From NCBI GenBank assembly GCA_046349515.1, contig JAXMCE010000002.1, positions 1 through 64,000 of the forward strand: DNA of 64,000 nucleotides, given 5' to 3'. Shown here one piece after another: positions 18,906 to 27,324 of this stretch (position 1 is its first letter; each line of letters begins with the position of its first letter). The position numbers and the translations under genes were made by a program. Origin of the DNA: JBGPGW01 sp046349515 (lineage in GTDB: Bacteria > Pseudomonadota > Alphaproteobacteria > CADEGL01). The notes below the pieces were generated by a model, which saw nothing but the letters and a program-made list of their open reading frames with translations, was not told the origin of the DNA and ran no database searches.

Positions 18906-19703
18906 ATGATTGATTTCGCCAGCTACCCATTGGTGGTTATCTTTTTCGTGAGCCTGGCTGCGATTCTTGTTGGCAGTGAAATTGGGCGCGCGCTCGGAAT
19001 AAGCGCTAGCGCGCGCGTGGGGGCCAGTGTTTCCACGTTGGAAGGCGCAATGTTTGGGATGTTGGCGCTGATCATTAGCTTTACATTCGCAATGGCTCTA
19101 ACTCGGTACGAAGCGCGACGAGAGGCGGTATTGAGCGAGGCCAACTCGATCGCAACCGCCGCTCTGCGCGCGCGCCTTCTGCCGGCGCCGCATAACACGG
19201 AGAGCCTGGATCTGTTGCGGGAATACGCGCGGATCCGTCTTGAGAACACCCAGCAACAACCATCGAAGCCTGCATTGGATGCGGTGATTGCTCGTTCGAA
19301 CGAGATTCAAGAAGCGCTTTGGCAGCAAGTGAAAGCGATAGCGTCTCAGGACAGTGCAATGGTACCGACGGGAGTGTTCATCCTGGCCCTAAACGAGATG
19401 ATCGACAATCAGGAGAAACGCCTGACCGCGATGCGCAATCAGGTGCCAAGCATTGTCCTGTTGGCACTGTATGGCATGGCGATCTTGACAGCTGCGTTTG
19501 CCGGCTACGCTGCCGGATTGGATAAGCAGCGTAGGCCAGTGGAGCAGTGGCGGTCGCGTCTGTCGGTCTACTTGATGGGTGTGCTTGTCGCCGCGTTGAT
19601 ACTCCTGATCCAAGACCTTGACCGACCAGGTAGTGGTTTCATCACGATTAGCCAGCAGCCGATGATCGATGCAGCTGCCACCATCTCAGGATTCGCGGAT
19701 TAG
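18906..19703 (+). CDS. DUF4239 bestrophin-like membrane protein
   Basis: A 265-residue inner-membrane protein of the DUF4239 (bestrophin-like) group. Two helices lie at the N-terminus (about 7-25 and 45-67, with GMLALIISFTFAMALTRYEA), followed by a soluble helical middle (about 70-175) and two C-terminal helices (about 183-205 and 220-240). RYEARREAVLSEANSI is typical of the family. A channel-like role is possible but unproven. It is flanked by IS21-like repeat relics and has lower G+C than the window average, suggesting acquisition with the surrounding segment. Confidence 0.75.
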   Translation: MIDFASYPLVVIFFVSLAAILVGSEIGRALGISASARVGASVSTLEGAMFGMLALIISFTFAMALTRYEARREAVLSEANSIATAALRARLLPAPHNTESLDLLREYARIRLENTQQQPSKPALDAVIARSNEIQEALWQQVKAIASQDSAMVPTGVFILALNEMIDNQEKRLTAMRNQVPSIVLLALYGMAILTAAFAGYAAGLDKQRRPVEQWRSRLSVYLMGVLVAALILLIQDLDRPGSGFITISQQPMIDAAATISGFAD

Positions 19704-19763
19704 ATCGTGACGGGCTAACTCCTGGAGAATGCATCTTCAGGCATCAATGCTTCGCGTGTGGAT

Positions 19764-19808
19764 CGGCTCCGAAGTTTGACCCCTTTCGGCTTCCAATCGT
19801 GACCCCGG
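19764..19808. repeat. IS21-end-like repeat array, right side
   Basis: Two related units 23 bp apart: CGGCTCCGAAGTTTGACCCC at 19764-19783, and a 22-bp unit at 19787-19808 ending GTGACCCCGG. The second is 19/22 identical to the copy at 18670. Tandem TGACCCC units are a recurrent feature of IS21-family termini. Confidence 0.55.
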
Positions 19809-19853
19809 TTGCCTCCGAAATCTCCCGATCAAGTCAACAGATTACTGCTCGAA

Positions 19854-19891
19854 AGGTCGGGTCACGGTTGGGCGCAGATTGAGAGGTCAAA
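19854..19891. repeat. inverted IS21-end-like repeat
   Basis: Read on the minus strand, this segment begins TTTGACC and continues to CGTGACCCGACC, resembling the plus-strand array at 19774-19808. The two face each other across about 45 bp. It may be the opposite end of a collapsed element whose transposase genes are gone. Confidence 0.45.
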
Positions 19892-19994
19892 TGCTGCGCC
19901 GATTCACATCGTACCAGCGAGGGCGTGACAGCAGATGGCCACATGAATTGAGACGTTTTGCATCTCGCTCACAAGAAATTCGAGGCTCCGAACA

Positions 19995-21200
19995 ATGAAA
20001 GACCCCTCTCGTCATTCAAAACCCGGCGGCGCGCTTTCACGATTCACCGTGCTGGATTTGACCCGCGTACGGGCAGGACCGACTGCGGTTCGTCAGCTGG
20101 CGGACTGGGGAGCTCGCGTAATCATGATCGAGGCGCCGAAGCGCCACCAGTCAGGCGATGACCTCGGTGGACCGCGTCACGGTCCGGATTTTCAGAATTT
20201 GCATCGCAACAAGCAGAACCTGACCCTCGACCTCAAGCAGCCGGATGGCATCGCCGTGCTCCATCGCTTGGTCCAAAAGGCCGACGTGTTGGTGGAAAAC
20301 TTCCGGCCCGATGTGAAATACAGACTCGGCATCGATTACGATCGGCTTCGTCCCGTCAATCCGCGACTTGTTTACGCAAGCATCTCTGGTTTCGGTCAGG
20401 ACGGTCCCTATCGAGATCGACCCGGCTTCGATCAAGTTGCGCAAGGCATGGGCGGCCTCATGTCAGTCACGGGTCTCCCTGGCCAAGGGCCGGTCCGAGC
20501 CGGCATTCCCATTGCGGATTTGAGCGCGGGTCTCTATTGCGCCTTTGGCATCTTGGTTGCATTGCTCGAGCGCGAAGCGTCAGGCGAGGGCCAGTGGGTG
20601 AAGTCGTCCCTATTGCAGGCGCAAGTTGCCATGCTGGATTTCCAAGCGGCGCGTTGGCTCGTGAAAGGCGAGGTGCCAAGTCAGGCCGGCAATGACCATC
20701 CAACCAGCATTCCGACCGGCCTGTTTCCGACGTCAGACGGGCATATCAATATCGCTGCCTCGGGCGAAATCATTTGGAAGCGTTTCTGCGCGGCCATCGG
20801 CGCCACCGAACTCGTCGATCACCCGGACTATGCGAACGCTGCCGCGCGCTCTGAGAACCGTGGGTCACTTAACCGTGAGATCGCGGCCATCCTGCGCGGT
20901 CGCCGATCGGGCGAGTGGATCGACATCCTGAACCGCGCCGGGGTGCCGTGTGGACCGGTAAACCGGATCGACGAAGTATTCGCAGATCCGCAAATCCGCC
21001 ATCTCGGCATCGCGCAAGAGGTCGAACATTCGAGGCTTGGCCGACTCCAGCTCGTGGGACAGCCGATCGAGTTGAGTCGAACACCGAGTCGTCTCAGCAC
21101 TGCGGCCCCTGAACGCGGCGAACATACCGATTCCCTGCTCAGCGAATTTGGATTCGATGGCGAGGCGGTCTCAGACCTTCGGCGCCGTGGAATCATATAG
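19995..21200 (+). CDS. class III (CaiB/BaiF family) CoA-transferase
   Basis: A 401-residue CoA-transferase of the formyl-CoA transferase/carnitine-CoA transferase family. Typical segments are VLDLTRVRAGPTAVRQLADWGA, NFRPDVKYRLGIDYD, NPRLVYASISGFGQDGPY, RPGFDQVAQGMGG, ADLSAGLYCAFGILVALLERE, and the C-terminal AGVPCGPVN then DPQIRHLGI. It moves CoA between carboxylates through an aspartyl thioester. DMSP-cleaving DddD and carnitine CaiB contain the same fold, and a DddP-like gene lies just downstream, but the acyl substrate is not known. Its G+C is lower than the core operons. Confidence 0.9.
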   Translation: MKDPSRHSKPGGALSRFTVLDLTRVRAGPTAVRQLADWGARVIMIEAPKRHQSGDDLGGPRHGPDFQNLHRNKQNLTLDLKQPDGIAVLHRLVQKADVLVENFRPDVKYRLGIDYDRLRPVNPRLVYASISGFGQDGPYRDRPGFDQVAQGMGGLMSVTGLPGQGPVRAGIPIADLSAGLYCAFGILVALLEREASGEGQWVKSSLLQAQVAMLDFQAARWLVKGEVPSQAGNDHPTSIPTGLFPTSDGHINIAASGEIIWKRFCAAIGATELVDHPDYANAAARSENRGSLNREIAAILRGRRSGEWIDILNRAGVPCGPVNRIDEVFADPQIRHLGIAQEVEHSRLGRLQLVGQPIELSRTPSRLSTAAPERGEHTDSLLSEFGFDGEAVSDLRRRGII

Positions 21201-21513
21201 GCCGTGGACTCGCGAGTGACACGGACGGCAAGGCTTGCCCGATGCGATTTTTGGGAACCCCAAGCGACCAGCGAAATCGACGGACGGCAGTTCCGGGACA
21301 TGCGAGGAACAGACTCTGAGAAGAGTCTTAACGCGGGCTTCTTCGACAAACACCCTTGGGACCCGGCGGAACCACGCCGCCGTCACTGTGATGCCGGCCG
21401 CCGGCGCCTGAGGCCGCGATCGCGACAGGCTTGGCCGACAAACAGGTTCTAAATTGACCCTTACGCGATGAGGTTCACCGACCGTGAGTTCTTTGGTTGC
21501 GCCCAAGTGAAGA
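21201..21513. other. intergenic region between convergent genes
   Basis: A 313-bp gap between the CoA-transferase and DddP-like genes. A small open frame at 21204-21452 has no start signal or family resemblance and was not accepted. The sequence AAATTGACCCTTA at 21453-21465 echoes the TGACCC repeat units further left. No clear terminator hairpin was seen. Confidence 0.5.
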
Positions 21514-22773
21514 TCACGCGAGGAGCTTGTCTTCGAACGGAAATGTCGAGAGACGCTGATAACCGTTGGCAGTGACGAGGATCTGTTCCTCGAGTTTCAC
21601 GCCTTCCGTACCACCGTCGGCGCCAATGTAACTCTCGACCGACAAGGTCATGCCTTCTTCCAGATGGCCATCATAGCCTCTTTCTGCCCAGTCCTGAGGA
21701 TAGGCAATCATCGGCCATTCGTCGGTCATGCCAATGCCATGTGCGGGCGTTGGGTACCGATTTTTCACGAACTCCGCCGGGATCTTCCAACCCTTTTCGG
21801 AGAACTCACGGAAAGACACGCCCGGGCGAATAAGCCCGAGATTGAATTGAATGTTCTCGTAAGCTAGCCGGTAGAGACGACGTTGTTCCGCGGTCGGCGC
21901 AGCGGGCTCGCAGATAAGGGTTCGCGACATGTCCGTCGCATAGCCGAAGGGACCGACCATACCGGTATCGAAAGCAACGAGCTCGCCAGCCCGAATGACT
22001 TTATCGGAACTTTCCTGGCCCCACGGGTTCGTCCGACCACCTGATGCCAACAGGCGATATTCACACCATTCGCCACCCTGGGCGATATTTGTGTGATGCA
22101 GGATTGCGAAGAGTTCGTTCTCTGTCATGCCCGGCCGCAACGCTTCGCGCATCCGCGCGATCGCAGTTTCAGCGACGGTTATTGATGAAAGGATGCACCA
22201 AACCTCATCCATCGACTTAATGGCCCGAGCGTGCTCTATCGGCTCTTGTGCATAGCCGAGTTGGATATCTTGGGACTGCAGGGCAGCGACGATCGTTGGT
22301 TCGATCCGGTCCACGCCCAGCCGGCGGTTGCTGCCCGCCGCAGCTTTCAGCACATCGACGATTTGATGCGCAAGCCGCTTCGCCTGATCATTTACGCGGG
22401 GCCCCGAGTAAAAATAAGCCGCGGTCGGCATGTCCCGCACCTCGCCAATCGTGCCAAGAGCACGAGCGGCTTCGGCCCAGCCCGGCTGATCGAAGAGGAC
22501 GCATTTGCCTTCGGCCGGCACAAACAACGCGCGGGACGGGGTATGGAAGTTGAAGATCTGGCCATTGGAGGTCCCGCTTGCGTAGCGAATGTTGACTGAA
22601 TCGAAGAGTAATGCGCCACCAAGGTCCCGCTTGCTAAGTTCATTCTGGAAGCGCCCGAGTCGATAGGCACGCATCCGTGCCATGTCAGGTTGGGCTTCGG
22701 TGTCGATGACGACGCGGCCGCTTGTTTTGCGAGCGAGATAATTCGAATCCGCTTGTTTCATTCTGTCCCCCAT
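21514..22773 (-). CDS. M24 metallopeptidase-fold enzyme, DddP-like
   Basis: A 419-residue creatinase/prolidase-fold protein. The five metal ligands of the M24 family are present: D269, D281, H345, E380 and E395. Beyond the fold it resembles DMSP lyase DddP in several stretches: LLFDSVNIRYA with HTPSRA, GGEW.E.RLLASG followed by RTNPW.QE, and HGIGMTDEWPMIAYP, which includes an Asp (D351) where DddP has its proposed catalytic Asp. DddP splits dimethylsulfoniopropionate into dimethylsulfide and acrylate. A related hydrolase or lyase on another substrate remains possible. It is divergent from the Rieske gene; the start at 22773 follows GAGGG, with an alternative at 22761. Confidence 0.82.
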   Translation of the reverse strand: MGDRMKQADSNYLARKTSGRVVIDTEAQPDMARMRAYRLGRFQNELSKRDLGGALLFDSVNIRYASGTSNGQIFNFHTPSRALFVPAEGKCVLFDQPGWAEAARALGTIGEVRDMPTAAYFYSGPRVNDQAKRLAHQIVDVLKAAAGSNRRLGVDRIEPTIVAALQSQDIQLGYAQEPIEHARAIKSMDEVWCILSSITVAETAIARMREALRPGMTENELFAILHHTNIAQGGEWCEYRLLASGGRTNPWGQESSDKVIRAGELVAFDTGMVGPFGYATDMSRTLICEPAAPTAEQRRLYRLAYENIQFNLGLIRPGVSFREFSEKGWKIPAEFVKNRYPTPAHGIGMTDEWPMIAYPQDWAERGYDGHLEEGMTLSVESYIGADGGTEGVKLEEQILVTANGYQRLSTFPFEDKLLA

Positions 22774-23148
22774 TCGTTTGTCGCCCTCTCACACGACGCG
22801 TTTGCCGAGCGACGGGCCCCAATCAGCGGTTCGACTTCCGATAACTTTATAGGCCACTTGCGCGGAAGGTGATGCAAGATCGGCCATGCGACCCGGGAAA
22901 CAGTGACTCTCTCGGGGTCGGCGCCGCAAGGGGAAGTGCAGCCGGCACCGGCGCCACTGTCGGCAATGGGCTAACGGGTCGCTTGGCCGGCGCTGCCGGA
23001 ACTGAGGCCCATGGCAACAGGATTGGGACAAACGGCAAAGTTATTTGGGCATTTCTTGCAATATGAGATGCCATCGAGGCTATATTCGATTGAGTGGTCG
23101 AATCTAAGCAAATTTCCTACTTGGCGGGTTTTGTGCAGGAGACGATCT
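22774..23148. other. divergent promoter region of the DddP-like and Rieske genes
   Basis: A 375-bp gap that must carry promoters for both directions. On the plus strand TATATT at 23081-23086 could be a -10 box, with TTGCAA at 23056-23061 as a -35 at a rather long 19-bp spacing. G+C falls towards the Rieske start. No operator palindrome stands out, and no gene is supported here. Confidence 0.4.
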
Positions 23149-24327
23149 ATGGACGTGCCGCCTCCGGGCTCCGCCAACCAGGCGCTTAGCCGATTCTTCG
23201 GACCGGAGACGCTGCGGCGGCTCGAACTGCCCACGGGCGAGGCCACAGCGCTCCCCAATCCCGCCTATACCAGCCCTGAGTTCCTCAAACTCGAAAACGA
23301 ACGCCTTTTCGCACGCACCTGGATGCTAGCCGGCCTCGCACATGAGATCCCGATGCCGGGCGATGCCATGCCCGTAACGGTTGCAGACCGTCCGGTCATC
23401 CTTGTTCGCGACCAGGCCGGCACTGTCCGGGCGTTTCACAATGTCTGCCGCCACCGCGGCGCGCAGCTTCTGCTGGAGCCCTGTCGGAGACTTCGCGCCT
23501 TCACCTGTCCCAATCACGCCTGGAGCTATGATCTCTCGGGCAAGCTGCGCATGCGCCCGCACTTCTACGGCGGCGACAAACACGAGATTGTCGATGGCAA
23601 CGGGCATCTGGCTGATCTGGAGCCGGTTCGCTGCGAAACGTGGTTCGATTGGATTTTCGTCAATATGGACGGCAACGCGGCGCCGCTCGGCGACTATCTC
23701 AAGCCCATGGTCGATCGTCTCCAGGGCTACGACTTCGCCGCCATCCGTCACGGCGAGACGCTCGAATACGATCTCAAGGCGAACTGGAAACTGCCGCTCG
23801 AAAATTTCATTGAGCCCTACCACGTCTTCGCCTGCCATCCGTGGCTGAGTTCGTTCGTGCCTATGAACAAGCGCACGCCGCCGGACTACGAGCGGCACTG
23901 CCTTTTTTGCGGGTATCACTACGACGCACCTGATCCCGCGCGCGGGATGGGCCTGCCGTATTTCACGAACCTGCCGCCGACGCGTCAGCTTGAGGGCATC
24001 TGGTTCCTCATGTTTCCGGGATTCTGCTTCCAGGTCTTTCCGGACCAGGTGGTGCTGTTCCTGGTGACGCCCCAGGGGCCCGAGCGGACGCTCGAGCGTA
24101 TCGTCATCTATTTCATTGGCGACGAGGCTTTGAAACCGGACTACGCCGAGGCGCGACAGCGGGTCATCGACAACTGGGTCGAGCTCAATGCCGAAGACAT
24201 CGGCATCATCGAGCGCATGCAGCTGGGCCGGCACTCCGATGGTTTCGATGGAGGCGTCCTTTCGCCCTATTGGGACCGGGCGACCCATCAGTTCGCACGG
24301 CTGCTTGTCGATGCGATGAGGGCGTGA
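23149..24327 (+). CDS. Rieske-type aromatic-ring/quaternary-amine oxygenase, alpha subunit
   Basis: A 392-residue terminal oxygenase. The Rieske 2Fe-2S ligands are C100-x-H102 (VCRHRGA) and C120-x2-H123 (CPNHAW). The mononuclear iron site has H225 and H230 in IEPYHVFACH, with D350 (NAEDIGIIER) as the likely third ligand. This size and motif pattern occurs in the GbcA/stachydrine demethylase branch, which removes methyl groups from betaines as formaldehyde, as well as in ring-hydroxylating enzymes. The dimethylglycine/sarcosine dehydrogenase downstream favours a methylated amine substrate. A reductase partner is not next to it. AGGAGA precedes the ATG. Confidence 0.88.
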   Translation: MDVPPPGSANQALSRFFGPETLRRLELPTGEATALPNPAYTSPEFLKLENERLFARTWMLAGLAHEIPMPGDAMPVTVADRPVILVRDQAGTVRAFHNVCRHRGAQLLLEPCRRLRAFTCPNHAWSYDLSGKLRMRPHFYGGDKHEIVDGNGHLADLEPVRCETWFDWIFVNMDGNAAPLGDYLKPMVDRLQGYDFAAIRHGETLEYDLKANWKLPLENFIEPYHVFACHPWLSSFVPMNKRTPPDYERHCLFCGYHYDAPDPARGMGLPYFTNLPPTRQLEGIWFLMFPGFCFQVFPDQVVLFLVTPQGPERTLERIVIYFIGDEALKPDYAEARQRVIDNWVELNAEDIGIIERMQLGRHSDGFDGGVLSPYWDRATHQFARLLVDAMRA

Positions 24328-24557
24328 TGGCTCGCATCTCGGCAGCCAGGCGCCGTCTCCGCGAGACCAATCTGTTCGGGATTCTGGACGAAGACGTCCG
24401 CGGTCTCCGTCGTATGCGGGGCACGACCTTGGACGAGGTCACCGTGCGCCCCGATCTTTCCGCCGGCCTCTTGATCCAGCCAAGGGCAATGTCCCCCATC
24501 GGCAAACCAATGCGGGCAATGGGGAAGCCTGCGTCGTCATGGTCAACACGCCCATGA
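24327..24557 (+). CDS. small hypothetical protein between the oxygenase and dehydrogenase genes
   Basis: A 76-codon frame whose ATG overlaps the Rieske stop by one base (TGATG), an arrangement that often signals coupled translation. The product is Arg-rich (MARISAARRRLRETN), then LFGILDEDVRGLRRM, with no recognised family, cysteine motif or membrane helix. It ends 37 bp before the next start codon. It may be a real accessory peptide or an accident of the 3' region; the tail looks less protein-like than the first 45 residues. Confidence 0.35.
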   Translation: MARISAARRRLRETNLFGILDEDVRGLRRMRGTTLDEVTVRPDLSAGLLIQPRAMSPIGKPMRAMGKPASSWSTRP

Positions 24558-24594
24558 TGATTCGCCGCTGACTTTCTCTGGGATCCAGACTTCC

Positions 24595-27036
24595 ATGCAC
24601 AGGACCGTACGCGTGGTGGTGATCGGCGGTGGCAATATGGGCGCCGGCGTCCTGTATCACTTGGCCAAGGAAGGCTGGACGGATTGCGTCCTCGTCGAAA
24701 AGGCCGAGCTGACGTCGGGCTCCACCTGGCACGCGGCCGGTCTCGTGAGCCGAATGACTGCCGGCTACGCGCTTGGCGTCATCCACGACTACGCGGTCGA
24801 CCTCTACAAGGCGATCGAGGCGGAAACCGGCCAAAGCGTGAGCTGGCACAATTGCGGGTCCATCCGCGTGGGCTCGACCCCCGCCCATATGGACTGGCTG
24901 CAGCATGTGCGCGAAGCGATCCTCGCGCGCGGGCAGGAGTGCCACTGGATTACGCCCGCCGACGTGCAGAAGCTCAACCCGCTCTATGATGTTTCGAGCA
25001 TCCGGGGTGGCATCTACACGCCCGATGACGGCCATGTGGATCCCGCCGGCACCTGCCAAGCCATGGCCAAGGGCGCGCGCATGCTGGGAGCGGAGATCAT
25101 GCGCCGCAATCGCGTGACGGCGATCAGCCAGCTCCCCTCGGGCGAGTGGGAAGTGACGACGGAGAAGGCGACCTTCCGCTGCGAGCACGTGGTCAACGCG
25201 GGCGGCTATCACGCCCGCCAGATCGGGCAGATGTCCAACCTCGAGTTGCCCATCACGCCGATGCAGCACCATTACCTGGTCACCGAGCCGGTGCCGGAAT
25301 TCGACGGCATGGACCACGAGATTCCGGTGACCCGTGACGATCATTACACCGGCTACATGCGGCGCGAACAGCGCGGCGTGCTTATAGGCATCTACGACAC
25401 CCACGCGCCCAAGCCGAAATGGGCGGACGGTTGCCCGTGGGAGTCGGAGAGCGAGCTGTTCGAGCCCGATTGGGAGAACATCACACCCTGGCTGGAGCGG
25501 TTCTTCCAACGCTGCCCCGGCGTGCGCGAGCGCGGCATCCGCCGAGTCGTGAACGGCGCCATCACCTACACGCCCGATGGCGCCATGCTGCTCGGCCCGG
25601 CACCGGGCTTGCGCAACTACTGGCTCGCTTGCGGTGCAACCGTCGGCATCGCCTGGGGACCGGGTGCGGGAAAGTATCTCGCGCAGTGGATGGTTCACGG
25701 CAGCGCGGACATTTCAACACGCGCCTTCGACCCACGCCGTTTCGGCTCTTGGGCCGACCACGACTATGCGATTACGCGCTGCGTCGAGAATTATGCGACG
25801 CGGCTCAATCTACCCTATCCGCAGGACCAGAGCTGGACCAAGCGCGGCATCAAACGCTCCGGCGCTCATGACCGCACGGCCGCGCTGGGCGCCATCTACG
25901 AAGAGGCGGGCGGCTGGGAACGGCCGCGCCTTTACGGTACGGACGAATGGAAGGGACGCGAGCCCGAAGGCTGGCGCCGGACGGCCGCTTTCGAGCGCGC
26001 GAACGCCGAAGCACGGGCAGTGCACACGGGTGTCGGGCTTGGCGATTTCTCGGCCTTTGCCAAATTCGAGATCACAGGGCCCGATGCCGCGCGTTTTCTC
26101 GACCGGGTCTCCGCGAATCGCATGCCGCGGCGGGTCGGCGGCACCTGCCTCACGACGCTCCTCAACCGGCGCGGCACGATCGAAGGCGAGGCCACGGTCG
26201 CGCGGCTGGCCGATGACCGCTTTTGGTTTGTCACCGGGGCCCCCTCCGAGGGCCGCATGTGGGACTGGCTCACGCTCCATGAGCGCGGCACCGAGAACGT
26301 CGTCATCGCAAACAGGACGGACAAGACGGGGATCCTCACGATCGCCGGGCCCAAGGCGCGTGCGGTCCTCGCCGCATGCACGAGCGCCGATCTTTCCGAT
26401 GCCGGCTTTCCGTGGCTGAGCGCACGCGAGATCACCATCGCCGAGGTCCCGGTCATCGCCCTCCGCCTCTCTTTCACCGGCGAGATGGCCTGGGAAATGC
26501 ACGCGCCCAATGAGCGCCTGGCGGATTTGTGGGACACGCTCTGGATTGCGGGCCGCACGCACCGCATCGTGCCCTTCGGCTCGGCCGCGTTGAACAGCCT
26601 GCGCATGGAGAAGGCTTATCGTGGCGGGCACGAGCTCACCAACGACGCTTCGCCCGTCCATGCCGACATCATGCGCTTCGTGAAACTCGACAAGGAGTTC
26701 GTCGGCCGGGCGGCGGTCGTAGCACGCCAGCAGAGGGGCGAAAGCTCCGCGATTGCGTATCTGGAAGTGGATGCGCGCGACCAGGACTGCCTTGGCGGCG
26801 AACCTGTCTACAAGGACGACAGGAAAATCGGCTCGGTCTCCTCCGCCGCTTTCGGTGCCGTGACGGGCAAGAGTCTGGCGTTCGCCTTCCTCAAGCCCGA
26901 ATTCGCCAAACCTGGGACCGAACTGCACGTTTCGATCCTGGGCGAGCGTCGTTCTGCGCGCGTGCTGGCCGAGCCAGTGCGCGATCCTGCGAATCTCCGC
27001 CTCAAGGGCGGCGAGGCATCGGCCGCCATGCGTTGA
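24595..27036 (+). CDS. FAD-dependent dimethylglycine/sarcosine dehydrogenase family protein
   Basis: An 813-residue two-part enzyme. The N-terminal FAD oxidoreductase (about 1-370) has VVVIGGGNMGAGV and TSGSTWHAAG, whose H46 corresponds to the histidine that binds FAD covalently in dimethylglycine dehydrogenase. A short FAO_M segment follows, then a GcvT-like tetrahydrofolate-binding domain (about 430-800, with YRGGHELTND and the C-terminal barrel). Such enzymes oxidise N-methyl groups and pass the C1 unit to tetrahydrofolate, giving methylene-THF. Located after the Rieske gene, it would act on the demethylated product. Substrate choice among dimethylglycine, sarcosine and others is open. Confidence 0.92.
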   Translation: MHRTVRVVVIGGGNMGAGVLYHLAKEGWTDCVLVEKAELTSGSTWHAAGLVSRMTAGYALGVIHDYAVDLYKAIEAETGQSVSWHNCGSIRVGSTPAHMDWLQHVREAILARGQECHWITPADVQKLNPLYDVSSIRGGIYTPDDGHVDPAGTCQAMAKGARMLGAEIMRRNRVTAISQLPSGEWEVTTEKATFRCEHVVNAGGYHARQIGQMSNLELPITPMQHHYLVTEPVPEFDGMDHEIPVTRDDHYTGYMRREQRGVLIGIYDTHAPKPKWADGCPWESESELFEPDWENITPWLERFFQRCPGVRERGIRRVVNGAITYTPDGAMLLGPAPGLRNYWLACGATVGIAWGPGAGKYLAQWMVHGSADISTRAFDPRRFGSWADHDYAITRCVENYATRLNLPYPQDQSWTKRGIKRSGAHDRTAALGAIYEEAGGWERPRLYGTDEWKGREPEGWRRTAAFERANAEARAVHTGVGLGDFSAFAKFEITGPDAARFLDRVSANRMPRRVGGTCLTTLLNRRGTIEGEATVARLADDRFWFVTGAPSEGRMWDWLTLHERGTENVVIANRTDKTGILTIAGPKARAVLAACTSADLSDAGFPWLSAREITIAEVPVIALRLSFTGEMAWEMHAPNERLADLWDTLWIAGRTHRIVPFGSAALNSLRMEKAYRGGHELTNDASPVHADIMRFVKLDKEFVGRAAVVARQQRGESSAIAYLEVDARDQDCLGGEPVYKDDRKIGSVSSAAFGAVTGKSLAFAFLKPEFAKPGTELHVSILGERRSARVLAEPVRDPANLRLKGGEASAAMR

Positions 27037-27187
27037 GCCGGGAAGCCGCGAACAGAGAATAAAGGGGCTGAGAGCCGGGTCCATGCGCCCGCGAGACATC
27101 CTCCGGCCCGGGTCACCTCGACGAATGCGGCCCACCGCGGCATTTTCTCGGATATCGCCTGAAGAGACCGAGCGGAGAGAGACTGGT

Positions 27188-27261
27188 TGGCTGGGGCGCC
27201 AGGATTCGAACCTGGGATCACGGGACCAAAACCCGTTGCCTTACCGCTTGGCCACGCCCCA
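27188..27261 (-). tRNA. tRNA-Gln (anticodon TTG), CCA encoded
   Basis: A 74-nt cloverleaf on the minus strand: acceptor TGGGGCG pairing with CGCCCCA, discriminator G, encoded CCA, anticodon stem ACGGG/CCCGT with loop TTTTGGT (anticodon TTG), and T-arm GGTTCGAATCC. It reads glutamine codons CAA and CAG. It lies about 150 bp beyond the dehydrogenase gene, at the right border of the catabolic cluster. Confidence 0.95.
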
Positions 27262-27324
27262 ACACCATCGTCTGTGCGCGCGGAAGTTAGGCAGAAACCC
27301 GTCCTGCCGCAACCAGCTGTCCCG

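Noticed and set aside
27188..27261. tRNA-Gln as attachment site of an integrated element
   Set aside because: No integrase gene is visible, and I found no duplicated tRNA 3' end in 17-27 kb by eye. Only a computed repeat search would settle it.
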